A DNA stretch of 64,000 bases from Embiotoca jacksoni (lineage: Eukaryota > Chordata > Actinopteri > Embiotocidae): positions 21,322,224 through 21,386,223 of the forward strand of contig JAKOON010000005.1 in the NCBI GenBank assembly GCA_022577435.1, read 5' to 3'. The notes beneath the pieces were generated by a model that did not search any database, had not been told where the DNA came from, and saw only the letters and a list, made by a program, of their open reading frames with translations. Shown here in pieces: positions 12,060 to 23,870 of the stretch; position 1 is the stretch's first letter; each line of letters starts with the position of its first letter. A program made the position numbers and the translations under genes.

Positions 12060-12440
12060 TCATAATTGTGTCCAGAACATGAGGGGCCGGGGAAGTGATC
12101 ATGTCATTTTATTTACACCCTGCTTGGCCCTTTTTACAAACGACATGCCACTGACTGCCAAGCGGACTGGGGCCCGACGACATCTTTTGATCAGGGCTGT
12201 CGGGGCCTATCAGCGGAGAATGGCAGGTAATGGATACCCAGTGACAAACCAAATCTCCGGGAGGACGGAGAGTGGGCCGCACCTGCCAGGTCTCCATTAG
12301 GCTGGCCTCTCAGTGGGGCTGCCTGCTGACTGTGCCCCCAGGGCCCAAATCAGACCAGCGCCAGCCGCATGGCTGCCTAGAGATTGGCTGTTAGCACTGG
12401 AAATGAGAGTTATTTCAGCTATGACATTTTTGTTTAGACT
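12060..12440. promoter_or_regulatory. candidate intronic cis-regulatory block, GC-balanced
   Basis: About 380 bp of complex, GC-balanced single-copy sequence between a pyrimidine-rich G4-prone tract and a GT-rich stretch. It is the strongest enhancer-like island in the intron by texture, with TTTTGATCAGGG, GGTAATGG and CCATTAGG motifs and no open frame with splice context. Evidence is composition and motif density only. Confidence 0.3.
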
Positions 12441-12824
12441 GGATGTGTGTGCGTGGGGCGGGGGGGGAATGAAGGATTTAGTCACAGCGGGTGTATATAT
12501 ATGTGTGTGTTTGTGTCCGCATGCACAGGCTGCACTGTGTGAGTGCTCAAACCATTAAGGACTATACCTACAGCTTCCTTCTGTGGCATTTGTCTTGGTT
12601 TACAATATTGTCCAAATAGCCCCAGACCTGTCTACAGGCCATCCACTATTTTCAGAGATTATTTGTTTTTCCTTAAGTTGAGCGGTTTTCTTGTGAAGTG
12701 GTCAGGAAATGAGGGAGCGGAGGCTTGGTGACACTGCGGAAGAAGGGGGGTGAGTGGGAGTTTGGTGGGTAGACTCGTCGCCACAGGAGACACAGGAGTT
12801 TGTGTGTTTGGGGAGGGCCCAATG

Positions 12825-12851
12825 ACACACACACACACACACACACACACA
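12825..12851. repeat. (AC)13 microsatellite
   Basis: Perfect AC array of about 27 bp. Confidence 0.93.
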
Positions 12852-13221
12852 GACTCTTATCATCTCTCTCTCCATGTGATCAGTGGGGGCCAACATGAGA
12901 AGTGACAGGTCATTTATGCATCGCCATCTTGTCAACGATCCTCCCTCTCTCCTCTACCTCCTCATACCTCTCTTCCTTTGATCTCATTTTACTCCTTCCT
13001 TCATTTTGTTTTTTTATGATGTATTATGTTGAACATTTAACACCTGTTTGGACTGAGATTTGCTTTTAAGTATATAGTATTGACTATCTCCTACATATTA
13101 AGAAACTAATGAGATCACTTCAGTCCAGATGACAGTGTGAAATGTCTATTCAGCACATCAAAATTTCATCAACAACATTCTGACATCCCTTTCTTCAAGA
13201 TATGCTCTTTGCCTGTGTGCA

Positions 13222-13224
<3 letters not shown>

Positions 13225-13277
<53 letters not shown>

Positions 13278-13308
13278 TGTCTGTCTGTCAGTATGTATGT
13301 GTGTGTGT
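13225..13308. repeat. compound (GT)n(CTGT)n microsatellite
   Basis: A GT array to 13276 is followed by CTGT units and then ATGT/GT units. It ends about 500 bp before the tshz3 exon 2 acceptor. Confidence 0.94.
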
Positions 13309-13813
13309 AATCAGAGAAGAGGCAGATGAAGAGGCGTCAGACATATTAACTGACAGATGGAGGTTGATCCAACTCATTTATTACCCCAGAGGAGAATGCC
13401 ACAGTGAGATTGGGCTTCATTAATTTCAGATTTAGTTTTCATTTCAAGCTGTTGCGCCCTGAGATAAATAAAATGGTGCATTATGTTTTTGCCAAGATAT
13501 TTCTTTTTTGTTTTCCTCCAATAGAAGGAGTGAAAAGAGGGGAGGCATAAGTTCCGTGTGGCTGGGGTAGTATATAAATACAGGCTCGCCTAGAGGAAAA
13601 TAACACCTCAACGGTTGATGAGGTGAAATGGGATGACTGTAATTTCTCAGCTCAGCTTTAAAGGCTCCCACACAGATGGCTCATTTATCCCTGGGAGTCC
13701 TCGGGCACACATAGCAGGGAAACTTTTTCTCCAGTTATTCTAACATAACGTGTTCACTCCCTGCAATTTAACTCATCTCTTTCCTCCTCTCTTTGTCTCC
13801 ATTCTCCTTGCAG

Positions 13814-16800
13814 CCTATTCTCCCGAGGAGCTGACAGAGCACGCTGTGGAGGATGAGGAAGCAGAAGCAGACGACCTGCCCTTAGCCCCTCAGGATGACC
13901 TTCCCATGAAAGATGAGTTTGTGGAGCAAAGCGAAGGGACTGCCAAGGAGCAGGCATGTGACCAGGAATCAACTGAGGCCACAGAGCTCTCAGGACAAGA
14001 GATGGACAGCGAGTCGCATGTGAGTGAGACCAGTGATCGCCTCTCAGACTTCGAGAGCCCCTCCAGAAAAGTCGAGGGCAACTCAGTCACAGCAGCTCTG
14101 AAAGCTGGCATTAAGACACCTCCCATAGGCATCGACACCTTAGAACAAATGAAGGCTATCTACTCCAGCTTCCTGACCAGCCCCTTGTGGTCCCCACTGA
14201 ACTTTAATTCCACACAGCTACAGGCACAGACTTCGGCCTCGACAGAGAAGCCAACTCGCAGCAACAGCACCAGTAGCAGTAGTAGCTGCAGCAGCGGTAG
14301 CTATGACTGGCACCAGTCTGCAGTGGCAAAGACACTACAGCAGCACCCTCCTCAGAGCCGCCACCCTGCTCCATCTGAGCCCAGCCTCTTTAGTACAGTC
14401 CAGCTCCACAGGCAAAACCCAAAGCTGTTTGGCTCAATCTTCACCGGAGCCAGTAAATTCCGTTGTAAGGGCTGCAGTGCTGCTTATGACACCCTGGTAG
14501 AGCTGACTGTTCACATGAATGATACGGGCCACTACCGCGACGACAACCAGGACAAGGCAGGCAGCGGGTCAAAGCGCTGGTCCAAACCACGCAAGCGTTC
14601 CCTGTTGGAGATGGAGGGAAAGGAGGATGCCCAGAAAGTTTTAAAGTGCATGTACTGTGGCCACTCCTTTGAATCCCTCCAGGACCTCAGTGTCCACATG
14701 ATCAAGACCAAACACTACCAGAAAGTGCCTCTGAAGGAGCCCATGGCCCCTGTGGCAGCCAAAATCATGTCTTCTAAGAAAAGAGGACTTATGGGGTTGG
14801 ACCTCACTGCCACACCACGCTCTAGAGAAGGAACCCCCAAAGCTAAGCACTCACAGGCAGACCTGAGTGAACCCTCACAGAAACCTTCCACCATCCCCTA
14901 CACACCCCCTAACAACCGCTACGGCCACCAGAATGGTGCGAGCTATGCCTGGCAGTTTGAGTCCAACAAATTCCAGATCCTCAAGTGTATGGAGTGCGGT
15001 AGTTCCCATAATACACTGCAAGAGCTGAGGACCCACATGATGGTGACAGGACACTTCCTGAGGGTGACGAGCTCTGTGGGAAAGAGAATCAAAACACTTC
15101 CTGAGGCTACCTCCCCCAATCCTGGGAGGGTTACCACACCTACCGAACAGAGAGTCCAGTCTGTTCCACTCGCACCCTCAACCTTCTCTCCTCCACCTCT
15201 TCCGACTACCACAACTCCCCCCACCACTTCCCCTCCTCTCAAAGAGATCAAAAAGGAAGAGGTTGAGGAGGAGTGCACTAAGCAAGAGGATGCTGGAAAT
15301 GAAAAGCAAGTTGCAGTTGCTGTTAGTAAGGAGGAGGATGCTGAGAGGGAGGAAAAATATGACATTTCAAAGTATACCTATCTTACCGAAGAGGACCTGA
15401 AGGAGAGCCCTAAAGGGGGGTTTGATATTCTCAAATCACTGGAAAACACTGTGACATCAGCCATCAATAAGGCGCAGAGTGGGAATCCAAGCTGGGGGGG
15501 CTACCCTAGCATCCATGCAGCCTACCAATTCCCCAGTGCCCTCAAGCTCCAACAGAGCAGCATGGAAAAGAATTCCCAGATGAAGTTCTTGTTCAATGGA
15601 GGCGATGGAGCGCTGTCCTCCCTAGCTAAGAACCAGCCCCTCATTTCCCCACCACTTAGTCAGTCCTCCCCTTTTCCCAGCAACAACTTCCAGGCAATGG
15701 AGGACTTGGTGAAAAAAGTGACTGAGAAAGTAGCAAAAGTAGAGCAACGGGTTAAGCAGTTGTCTCCAAAGAGGGAGAACCGATTCTCTCCCTGTAGTAG
15801 TGAGGCTGGAGAATCACACAAGGGAGGAGAGGCTGACTCACCCAGGGAATGGAGGGAAGTCACCCCAGCCAATAGCGACAGAGGAAGCCATAGCGACAGA
15901 GCATCCCCGGCAACTGAACACAAGAGAGAAACAGCAGTTAAATCCCCACTCGCCTCTGCTCTAAGATGCAGCACCGCCATTATCACTGGTCATACTCCTC
16001 CTGAGCAGCCCTTTGTCAATCCTCTAAGTGCTCTCCAGTCAGTAATGAACATTCATTTGGGCAAAGCAGCCAAGCCCTCTTTGCCGAACCAAGATCCCTT
16101 GAGCCTGCTCTCCAGGCTCAGCCAGAGCATGGCTGAGAAGGCCTCTGTGGCCACCCCTTCATCACAGACCAAAAAGCCAGAAAACTTAGTTGATAATAGT
16201 TTTTGCCAGCCCAGTGATGACCAACCTATGGACCTCACAAAAGGGAAAAATGAAAGAGGAGGCTCTGTAGGCTCAGCCCCACTGACACCCTCATCCACAG
16301 CCTCCTCCATCTCCCCCATCTCTCTTGTTACGCCTGCAAAGCTAACAGTGGTCTCTCCGTACACATCCAGCAGCCCTCTACATGAAAATGCATTGTCAGA
16401 TATCTCAGACATGCTGAGAAATCTGACACAATCCCACCATGTCACGAAGCCTCCTTCACGGTCTCGGGTCGTAGATAAAACTGAGGTTGTGGGCTCTACC
16501 CATGACGACGACGAAGCCTCTCTGCATGGCCACAAACGCAAGGGCCGTCACTCCAACTGGAACCCACAGCACCTCCTTCTTCTGCAAGCCCAGTTTGCAT
16601 CAAGCCTGAGGCAGACGTCAGAGGGCAAGTATATCATTAACGACCTCAGCCCACAGGAAAGAATGCACGTATCACGTTTCACAGGTCTCTCCATGACCAC
16701 CATCAGCCACTGGCTGGCTAATGTCAAGTACCAGCTAAGGAGGACGGGCAGAACCAAGTTCCTCAAGAACCTGGACTCCAGTCAGCCCATATTCTTCTGT

Positions 16801-17130
16801 AGTGACTGTGCCTCACAGATCCGAACCCCAGCAGCTTATGTATGCCACCTGGAAGCCCACCTGGGGTTCAGAATCAGGGACCTGGCCAAGCTGTCCCCCA
16901 AACAGACTGTCAGGGACTCCCACACTCTCACTGAGAAACTCGTTCCCCTGGAGTCCTTCCTCTCTCCACAATCACAAGATGACTGCAGTAGTAATGGGGC
17001 AGTGTACCGCTGCCAGCTCTGTGTCCGCAAGTTTGCCACTAAGCACGCCATCAAGCTTCACCTCAGCAAGAGCCATGGGAAGTCTCCAGAGGACCATCTG
17101 CTTTATGTGTGTGAACTCGAGAAACATTAA
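13814..17130 (+). CDS. tshz3: Teashirt homolog 3, coding exon 2 (bulk of the protein)
   Basis: Main coding exon of tshz3, a nuclear zinc-finger homeodomain regulator of neural, muscle and renal development. With exon 1 it encodes 1118 residues; I recall about 1080 for mammalian TSHZ3. It begins after TTGCAG and ends at TAA 17128-17130. Visible parts: an acidic N terminus with the conserved EMDSESHVSETSDR segment; a serine-rich stretch before DWHQSAVAKTLQQ; C2H2 fingers near residues 229-253, 290-316 and 403-427; a coiled-coil-like segment AMEDLVKKVTEKVAKVEQRV; a CtBP-type motif PMDLT at 818-822; the atypical Teashirt homeodomain about 923-995 (FTGLSMTTISHWLANVKYQ); and fingers near 1007-1031 and 1078-1102. 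The tail GKSPEDHLLY is typical. WGGYPSIHAAYQ and NALSDISDML favour TSHZ3 over TSHZ1/2. Which teleost duplicate (a or b) cannot be decided. Reading frame and key residues are intact. Confidence 0.96.
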
Positions 17131-18020
17131 ATTACTCTTAGCAGTAGACATCCTGGAAAACATTTGTAGAATGACTGTTAAAAACAACAAAAATAAAAAA
17201 CAATATTTGAAGCGTGTGGTAATGCACAAAGATGCCACAAACTACTGTTCAAAATCTCAGCACAAGGTGTTTACATCTATTTGGCCACTAAACATTTCTG
17301 GTATCTCCTGTATTTCAAAAGACATTTATTTCACATCAAAATATACTGTAGGTCAAAGACATTCAGCTCCCTCAGTCTGTGTTCACCTTTGGTAAGCTGA
17401 GAGGACATATTATTTGATGATCACGGTGAATCTTTTGACTAAAAGGTCAGCTATTAACTTGAAATGTATTAACTTTATTGTATTTATTTTGTAATTTTTG
17501 TGCGTTTGGTTTTGATTTGCTGGTAGACTGCATGTTTTACTGTTACGTTTGTACAGTCCTGTCGAGATTTTAAAAATGCCCTTTCAAACAGGTCATTTTT
17601 TTTTAACACCTTAAAACAGCCAAATGCCTGAGAAAGCTCCTGAAAAAGTCTGCCAAACTGCAGAAGTTCATTGCTTGTTTTTATAGTTTTCTCTGTACAG
17701 CCTCTTGATTTTCTTGCTGATTGTAAAAGCTGCCTTGTTCTTTATCATTGAGTGAGGGGCACTTAAAATCCAGGTCTGTGTAAAAATGTACATATAGTGT
17801 GTAAGCTTACAATTCGCTGTTTAAATTATGCATACTTGTTATATTTCCTAATTTAAGAGGACTATGACTATCCACTGGTGCAGAGCCTTTGAAGAAGATT
17901 AAAAAGGATACTGTTTTGCACAATAGTTTTATAAATGTTATTTGATAAAAAACAAAAAACAATACAGATATGTTAATGCCTTGTGCTTCTATGATTAAAT
18001 TGAATTAACTGCTGCACAAA
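17131..18020 (+). other. tshz3: tshz3 3' untranslated region
   Basis: AT-rich sequence after the tshz3 stop with no frame of interest. An early AATAAA lies at 17192-17197 inside an A-rich run. A more plausible end is ATTAAA at 17994-17999, followed by a T/GT-rich stretch. TGTACATA at 17787-17794 matches the Pumilio recognition element. The extent is inferred. Confidence 0.55.
17994..17999 (+). terminator. probable tshz3 poly(A) signal ATTAAA
   Basis: ATTAAA, the commonest variant poly(A) signal, about 865 bases after the stop codon, followed within 25-45 bases by T- and GT-rich sequence (TTGTTGTTTTCTTTTC) suitable as the downstream element. Confidence 0.45.
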
Positions 18021-21000
18021 ATTGTTGTTTTCTTTTCTATTTACCATTCAGAGAAATCTGTAGATCAAACATGCATTTTGAATTTAAAATGCAACAATTC
18101 AACAAACAACATTTCAAAGCTATTTATTTATGAGCAGAGATAACGGACACATCACAGTATTGTCCAAAATATAATTTCCAAACTGGTTTTTCCTGGAAAA
18201 TCATGCGGTATAGGCAAAAAAAAAATAAAAAAAAAAACTCACCAAATCCCCACCTTTGTCCCACAATGTCATGACTAAGCATTTACAAATCACCTGACAG
18301 ACTGCTCGTGTGCAGAGTCACTAAACAAAACGTAAAAACCCGCAACCCGTGCGCTGTTGTGTTCACAAGCGCAATTTGTCAAGTATTCCTGGTGATTTCT
18401 GTGTCGTCGCGTTGTTGTGGGGCGGACTCGAGAGGTGCGAGTGGTGCCACTGCCTGCGAGGCGTCTGGCAGGTGGTGTGTGCTGCATGTAAACCACCAGA
18501 TGTTTCTGAAACGAGCCACTGGAGGAGGAGGAGGCAGGCGGGCTACAACAGCAGGCAGAGTGGGCTGATTACCACGGGGGCTTGGATGCCATCAGGAGCC
18601 CTGGGCACAGACAGCAGATCTGGCACACACCTGGACTCCAAGACTGTCCCTTGGAAAAAATAAAGCGGCTCCTATATACGCGCGCTGAGACGAGCTGACA
18701 GTGGTGCAGAATGCACAGACAGGTGCTATTCCCTCAAAGCAGGCTTTTGGATCTAACAATATTACTGGCAGGTGTTGATGCTATCAGAATCGTCACAATT
18801 CAGGCTCAGTGCCATGTAATGAGAAAGTTTTTTTTAATGTTTTTTTTTTAGTATGCATTATGATGGGGCGCACACACACACACACACACACTCACTCACT
18901 CTCGCTTACTTCTTAGATTCTTGACCATCCACCTTAGTCTAATTTGAAGATGCCTGGGGACATCGTGTTCTTTCTGTTTGATGTTCCCAGGCTTTGCCTG
19001 TCATGACTGACTGACTGAGGGACTTGGGGCCGGGGAAGTTATCTGGTTACTATGGTGACGGCCATTTGCCCAGCCTCTAACCCTGCTCGCTCACTCAACA
19101 GAGGACAGCTCGAGTGCAGCACACCCATTTACTCTCTTAAATCTCATCATCTCGCTTCAGTTCCTCCCACCCGGGAACAGATTAATTAACACACACACAC
19201 TGTGTCCTGACCCCGTCTTCTCACACAAACTCATTACCGCCTCAGACTCGCTCCCGGCCCTCCGACGTTTAGGATACATTGGTGAAACGTTGTGGGAGAA
19301 CCCAGTGATGACTCACATCTGACAAGCAGAATAAAGCCCTTAACAAAGGATGATAATTGAAAGATGGGATTCAGGCCGGTAGCCATTGATAATGTAAATG
19401 AAAAGGTTGAGCGGCCTTATTTAATATCTTGTGCGTTTTCAGAGCTTAGAGTCCTTGCAGATCAAAAATTATCTCTCTGACATGAAACATTTTTTTTCAA
19501 CACTATGTGTTGATAATTCTTTAGGCTTAGTGATGGACTTGGGGTGAAGATGGTTGGGGGCGTTAATGAGATAGTTGACACTTTGGGGGTTAATGAGGGG
19601 CTGGAGGGAGAAGGCTAAATGATTGGACTTCTGCTTGAATGAGCATTATAGGGGCTGCTGAAGAGCAATGTAGAAGCTGCAAATCTGCTGTAGCCAATTA
19701 TTTAGCATGAAAAACACAAACCTCCTCTCAATTGTATTTTTCTGCGATAATAAAGACGAGATTAGATGTGTTATCCATTGTTCTTTTGTCTGCGCTATCC
19801 TTGAGGGTTGGGTAGTTATAGATGCCGATGCGCCTCAATGCTCCTAAAACAAAGTCAGCAGTGAAGGGGGAAGAAAGGAGGCGGACAGGACAGGGGTAGG
19901 ATAGGAGGACAATGAGTCCCCCCACTCCTCCACTCCACAGATCTCCCATCAGCTCTTGTCATCCCTCTAATGAATATCAGTTAAATTGCTCTGTGGATCT
20001 GAGGAGTTTGGATGTCAATGTGATTTGTGTGAGTGTGGCGGATGGAGGGGCCCAGACTAATGAAAGGCGAGCCTAGCCTGACAGAGTGATGAGCATCAAG
20101 CCCATCAGACCAATCACACAAGAGTGGCTGACAGCGCCGACAGACAGACAGCTGAGGGGGAGAGACTGTGTATTTAGGAAAACAAAATGGCTGCCAAAAT
20201 AGTGGTGGATGTCTTTAGAGCACAATGATATATATACATCACTCCTGGCTCAGTGTGCATGTACAGTTGGGTAAACTGATACAGGCCACTTGTGCACAAT
20301 TATTTGTTTCTAATAATCCAGAAATTGTCACTTCAGTAAGATTTAATGAAGCCAGCTCTCTCCTGTGTTTTAATTATTCATATTAATCAGGAAAAGTCTT
20401 AAAACATCAACAGGTTAAGACGATGAAATGAGTTAACTGCAATCAAAAAGGAACGACGAATCGAATGTTCCTAAAAGTGTCTTTATATTTGATAAACAGC
20501 CAAGTCTTTGGTTAAAAAATAAGCTAAAATCCTCACACATCAAGATGGAAGACAACGTGAGAAGTGTTGCTCATTCAAGTAGCCCCCATCCTAAAGGTGA
20601 CGTGATGTCCTCTGACAGCAGTGCAGGAGTCATGGGTAGAGCCTCTGTCTGTAATGTATGGGAGAAGTCACGCAAGTCCATAGCAAACATTGCAGAGGTC
20701 ATTGACCTGCCAACATTTATGCAAGAAAGTAACTATTGTCTTGAGTTTCTTCAATATAAAAAAAAATAAATAGCCAATTTATCATTGATGTGGATAATAT
20801 AAAGGATTTAAGTCAACAACAAGATGAAAATATTTATGAGAGAGCAAGTGGGAAAGAGATGGGAATACAGACGCCAGGAGAAAGAGGCAAACAGGGGAGT
20901 TTAAGGTGATTTGATTTCCAAATGCGCCTTTCTCCAGTGGGTGCCGGTTTTCATGCCGCTGTGTTGCAGTGCTCTGCCGCTGCCTGAGATACCTGTCAGA

Positions 21001-23639
21001 GGTATTTTGGTGTGATATCTGACAGATTTGCTAAAGACACTCGTCTCAGGGCAGTACTCTATATATCGTTACTTTAATGCACAATGACATGACCAATTAT
21101 AGCGAGCTCCATGCTCAAATAGCATGTCAAAACCTGTGTATCAATCCATTAGATCCTGTCTCCCATCACATTAAGTGGTACCTTTAGCTATCTGTTCGGC
21201 ACGTAAAGAAAAATGCTGACGGAATGGAAACTCTGCCTGTGCTGCTCACAGAAGTGATGTCTTTTGGAGAAGGAGCCGCTCTCTCGCTCTCTGCTTCTTT
21301 GTCTTTCCGTCTCTCTCTGTGCCGCTCTCTCACTCGGTTGCTCATCCAAGCCACGGAGCACAAAATGCATAAACAATATATCTAGATAATGGCCTGCATT
21401 GTTTACTTAGCTCTGAAAATGTATTTGTGCAAAACTCTAAAATGCATTTAGGAGGAATCATTCACTCGGTGTAAAGCCTTGTTGACATTGGGGTGCTCTC
21501 AAAAGCAGCGGAAGTGTCATAACAACATCATTTATCACTGTATCAATTGGAATAAGAGGAGATGATGTGCATTAGTTGTAACAAACCAGTGGATTCCACC
21601 AGTAGCTGCTCTGCCTCTCCCAGTGTTTCTGCATCAACCTGCTTTGTTGGCCACGACAGTGGGAGGGAGGAGGTATGTGATTTAGTGCAGTTGGTCCTAA
21701 CGACCTCTCTGTCCTTGTGACGAGGACACACAGCCTCGGGGCTCTGGCATGGAGGATGTGCCTTGGACCGCCTGGCACCTCGCCTGGCACCACGCGTGGC
21801 AACACGTCCACACTCTGCCACCCTTCTGATGGATTGGCCTGTCTCTGGTGCCACCTTCATGAAATCACTTTTTGATTTGTTGTCATGTTTTTCTCCTCTT
21901 TTTTTTTCCCCTGCTACTTGGGTTTTTCACGGGTAAGAACACCCTCTGGTCAGGTATTACAAGAGTGATTAAATTAACCTTCAATAAATCAGCATAATAG
22001 AGCATTACCTGTGAGCGTGTGTGCGTGCCTGCCTGCCTGATGATATGAAGGTGTGCGATCAAGAGGTCAACATCAAATGTCCATCCATGACTACTATATG
22101 AAACAACGTTGCCCTGTGGCTGAAACTGCTCTTTCCAATGTGCCATTTCACAGGAAACACATCAATAAGGCGCGATTACAAGGCTGACAAAATTAATCTC
22201 AACTGTCATTTCACAGAGCTTGGGTTTGAGAGTGCTCTGATCAGGTTACATTAGCAGGAAGATACTGAATGATTTGGAGAGGAATCAAAATCCATTTGAC
22301 TTCCCTTCTGTTTGGCAAAGGCATATTATCATCAAGAACCGCTTCTTATTAAATACAATGACATTTACGAGTGCATTGCATTCCAGGTTCCTGAATTTAA
22401 GACATATAACACAATGAAACCTTGTTGATTTAGCAGCTAAATGAGGAAAAGACTTGAAAATCTGTAGCATGACTTTTAGGGTTATACAGGCCTGCAATGT
22501 AAATTGCTCAATGTCCTTTACGTGACCTAGCAAATACCGTGATCCTTTATTACAGCAAAAGTAGCAATAACAATGTAAAAATCAACTTGATATCACAAAA
22601 AAGCCTGTAATAGATGCAAGCGAATACATTTTTTTTAATAAAAGGATTCTGAGTATTATTTTGAATGAAAGACTTTTTCCTGTAATGGAATATTTTTACC
22701 AATCTTTACCTTTCAGTGCAATAGAGGATACTGTATAAGTGCCACGGGCAACAGACAAAAGGAAACGTGTTCTTAAAGTTTGCAAACAACAAACTGTGGG
22801 TTGTAAATCTCATGCACAACATCGCAGGCCTGAATTGTAGCTCGGGAGCGTTTTGGCCCAAAAATAGTAAATAGCTGCTTCATTTACGTAAATACTCCAA
22901 AGCAAGCATCAAATATAATATTGTGCATGTGCACTAGTTACTCACGACCTGATGAAGGTGGGATGCGACCGACGCGGGATCAGTGGAAAACCAGGTGAGG
23001 CGGTCATGCAGCAGCAGCACAGCCTCCTCAGCAAAGCATGAATCTGATCTGGTTTTACCAACAGTCCCAGGATGTCTTATTAGTCCACAACTCTGTCCCC
23101 TTTGCACATATAATCCATTTACTATTGTTTGCCAAGTGACAAACACACTGCATCAATAGCAATAGTTTACAGGCTAACACATTACTCAGGTAGCAAAGGG
23201 AGGGGCTAAGCTAATTGCAGCAACCATATAAGTGAGTCATTTTATAAACTATATTTACAATGTTTGAAACACAAACACACCATTAACCTGCACAAACTTC
23301 ATACAGGCATAACAGTCACCTCCAGTAAGGATATTTTTGAAGTTGCATCAGCATTTTTTCCCCTGTAAAAAGCTGACAGTGCTCCACCTGGCTTGCTTCC
23401 TGTCTCTCAATGACCTGCCTCTCTTCACTTCTAATTGGTTGTTTTCCACCAATTGCTATTTAGATCTCACCGTGATGTGAGCGACATTATTTGACCCCTG
23501 AAAACATATTTTTACTTCAACCTTACCACCATAAATCCAGTTCTTCCATAAAGGAAAATAATACATGTACATGAAACGCATTGTTATTTACCGAATGACA
23601 TACAGACTGACTACATTCCAGCTACGTTCGCAACGGATT
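18021..23639. other. intergenic region, proximal part
   Basis: No gene is supportable here. A CpG-containing block at about 18300-18720 ends in CCTATATACGCGCGC. Two complex stretches, about 19310-19520 and 20920-21180, read like possible conserved non-coding elements. A 74-codon frame at 20545-20769 has no splice context or recognisable domain and is not called. The rest is AT-rich unique-looking DNA with small A/T runs and a short CA run near 18871. Confidence 0.6.
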
Positions 23640-23870
23640 TAACTTAAATAACCTTATTACGTAACTTACGTGACATACATAATGTTACTTGTGTAAATTT
23701 AGTTATATTAAGTTAAACCATGATCTTCCCAAGTGACCAGGTAGTGTTTGTGCCTCAACCGTACCAATTAATCTTGGTACCTAAACCTAAGGCACCTTAC
23801 TTTTCACAGCTATAGGGGAAAACATGACACTGACACGATATCCTTTAGTGCACTGACGGGTGTATTACAT
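23640..23870. mobile_element. truncated relative of the inverted-repeat element at 33.1 kb
   Basis: The right end (about 23818-23869) resembles the right inverted repeat of the element at 33101-33557. Both carry GACACTGACAC or GGCACTGACAC, then GTATCCT/ATATCCTTTAGT, then ACTGACRGGTGTA. The interior includes CTAAACCTAA, a motif I associate with this class of fish non-autonomous DNA transposons. No left end is visible, so the copy is probably truncated. Family name unknown. Confidence 0.45.

Larger units (their letters stand above)
1334..13813 (+). other. tshz3: tshz3 intron 1 (12.5 kb)
   Basis: The intron runs from the donor GTACGTG to a pyrimidine-rich acceptor ending in CAG at 13811-13813. 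No exon-like frame was found inside it; apparent frames are repeat translations or lack splice context. It contains long CA/GT arrays, an alternating purine-pyrimidine tract at 6026-6074, a minus-strand G-run cluster at 12020-12043 and several mixed-composition blocks that read like regulatory DNA (about 2470-2720, 3385-3560, 6150-6480, 10200-10400, 11230-11500 and 12060-12440). About 6490-10000 is AT-rich and otherwise featureless to me. Confidence 0.8.

Noticed and set aside
13750..13813. ATG-started extension of the large tshz3 exon (MFTPCNLTHLF...)
   Set aside because: It lies in intron sequence: a pyrimidine-rich tract and CAG at 13811-13813 form the acceptor, and phase matches the true first exon at 1294-1333.
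16053..16541. 162-codon minus-strand frame over tshz3 exon 2
   Set aside because: Antisense shadow of the tshz3 coding sequence.
20545..20769. 74-codon plus-strand frame (MEDNVRSVAHSSSPHP...)
   Set aside because: Composition is protein-like, but there is no recognisable domain, promoter, splice context or neighbour; a chance frame is likelier.
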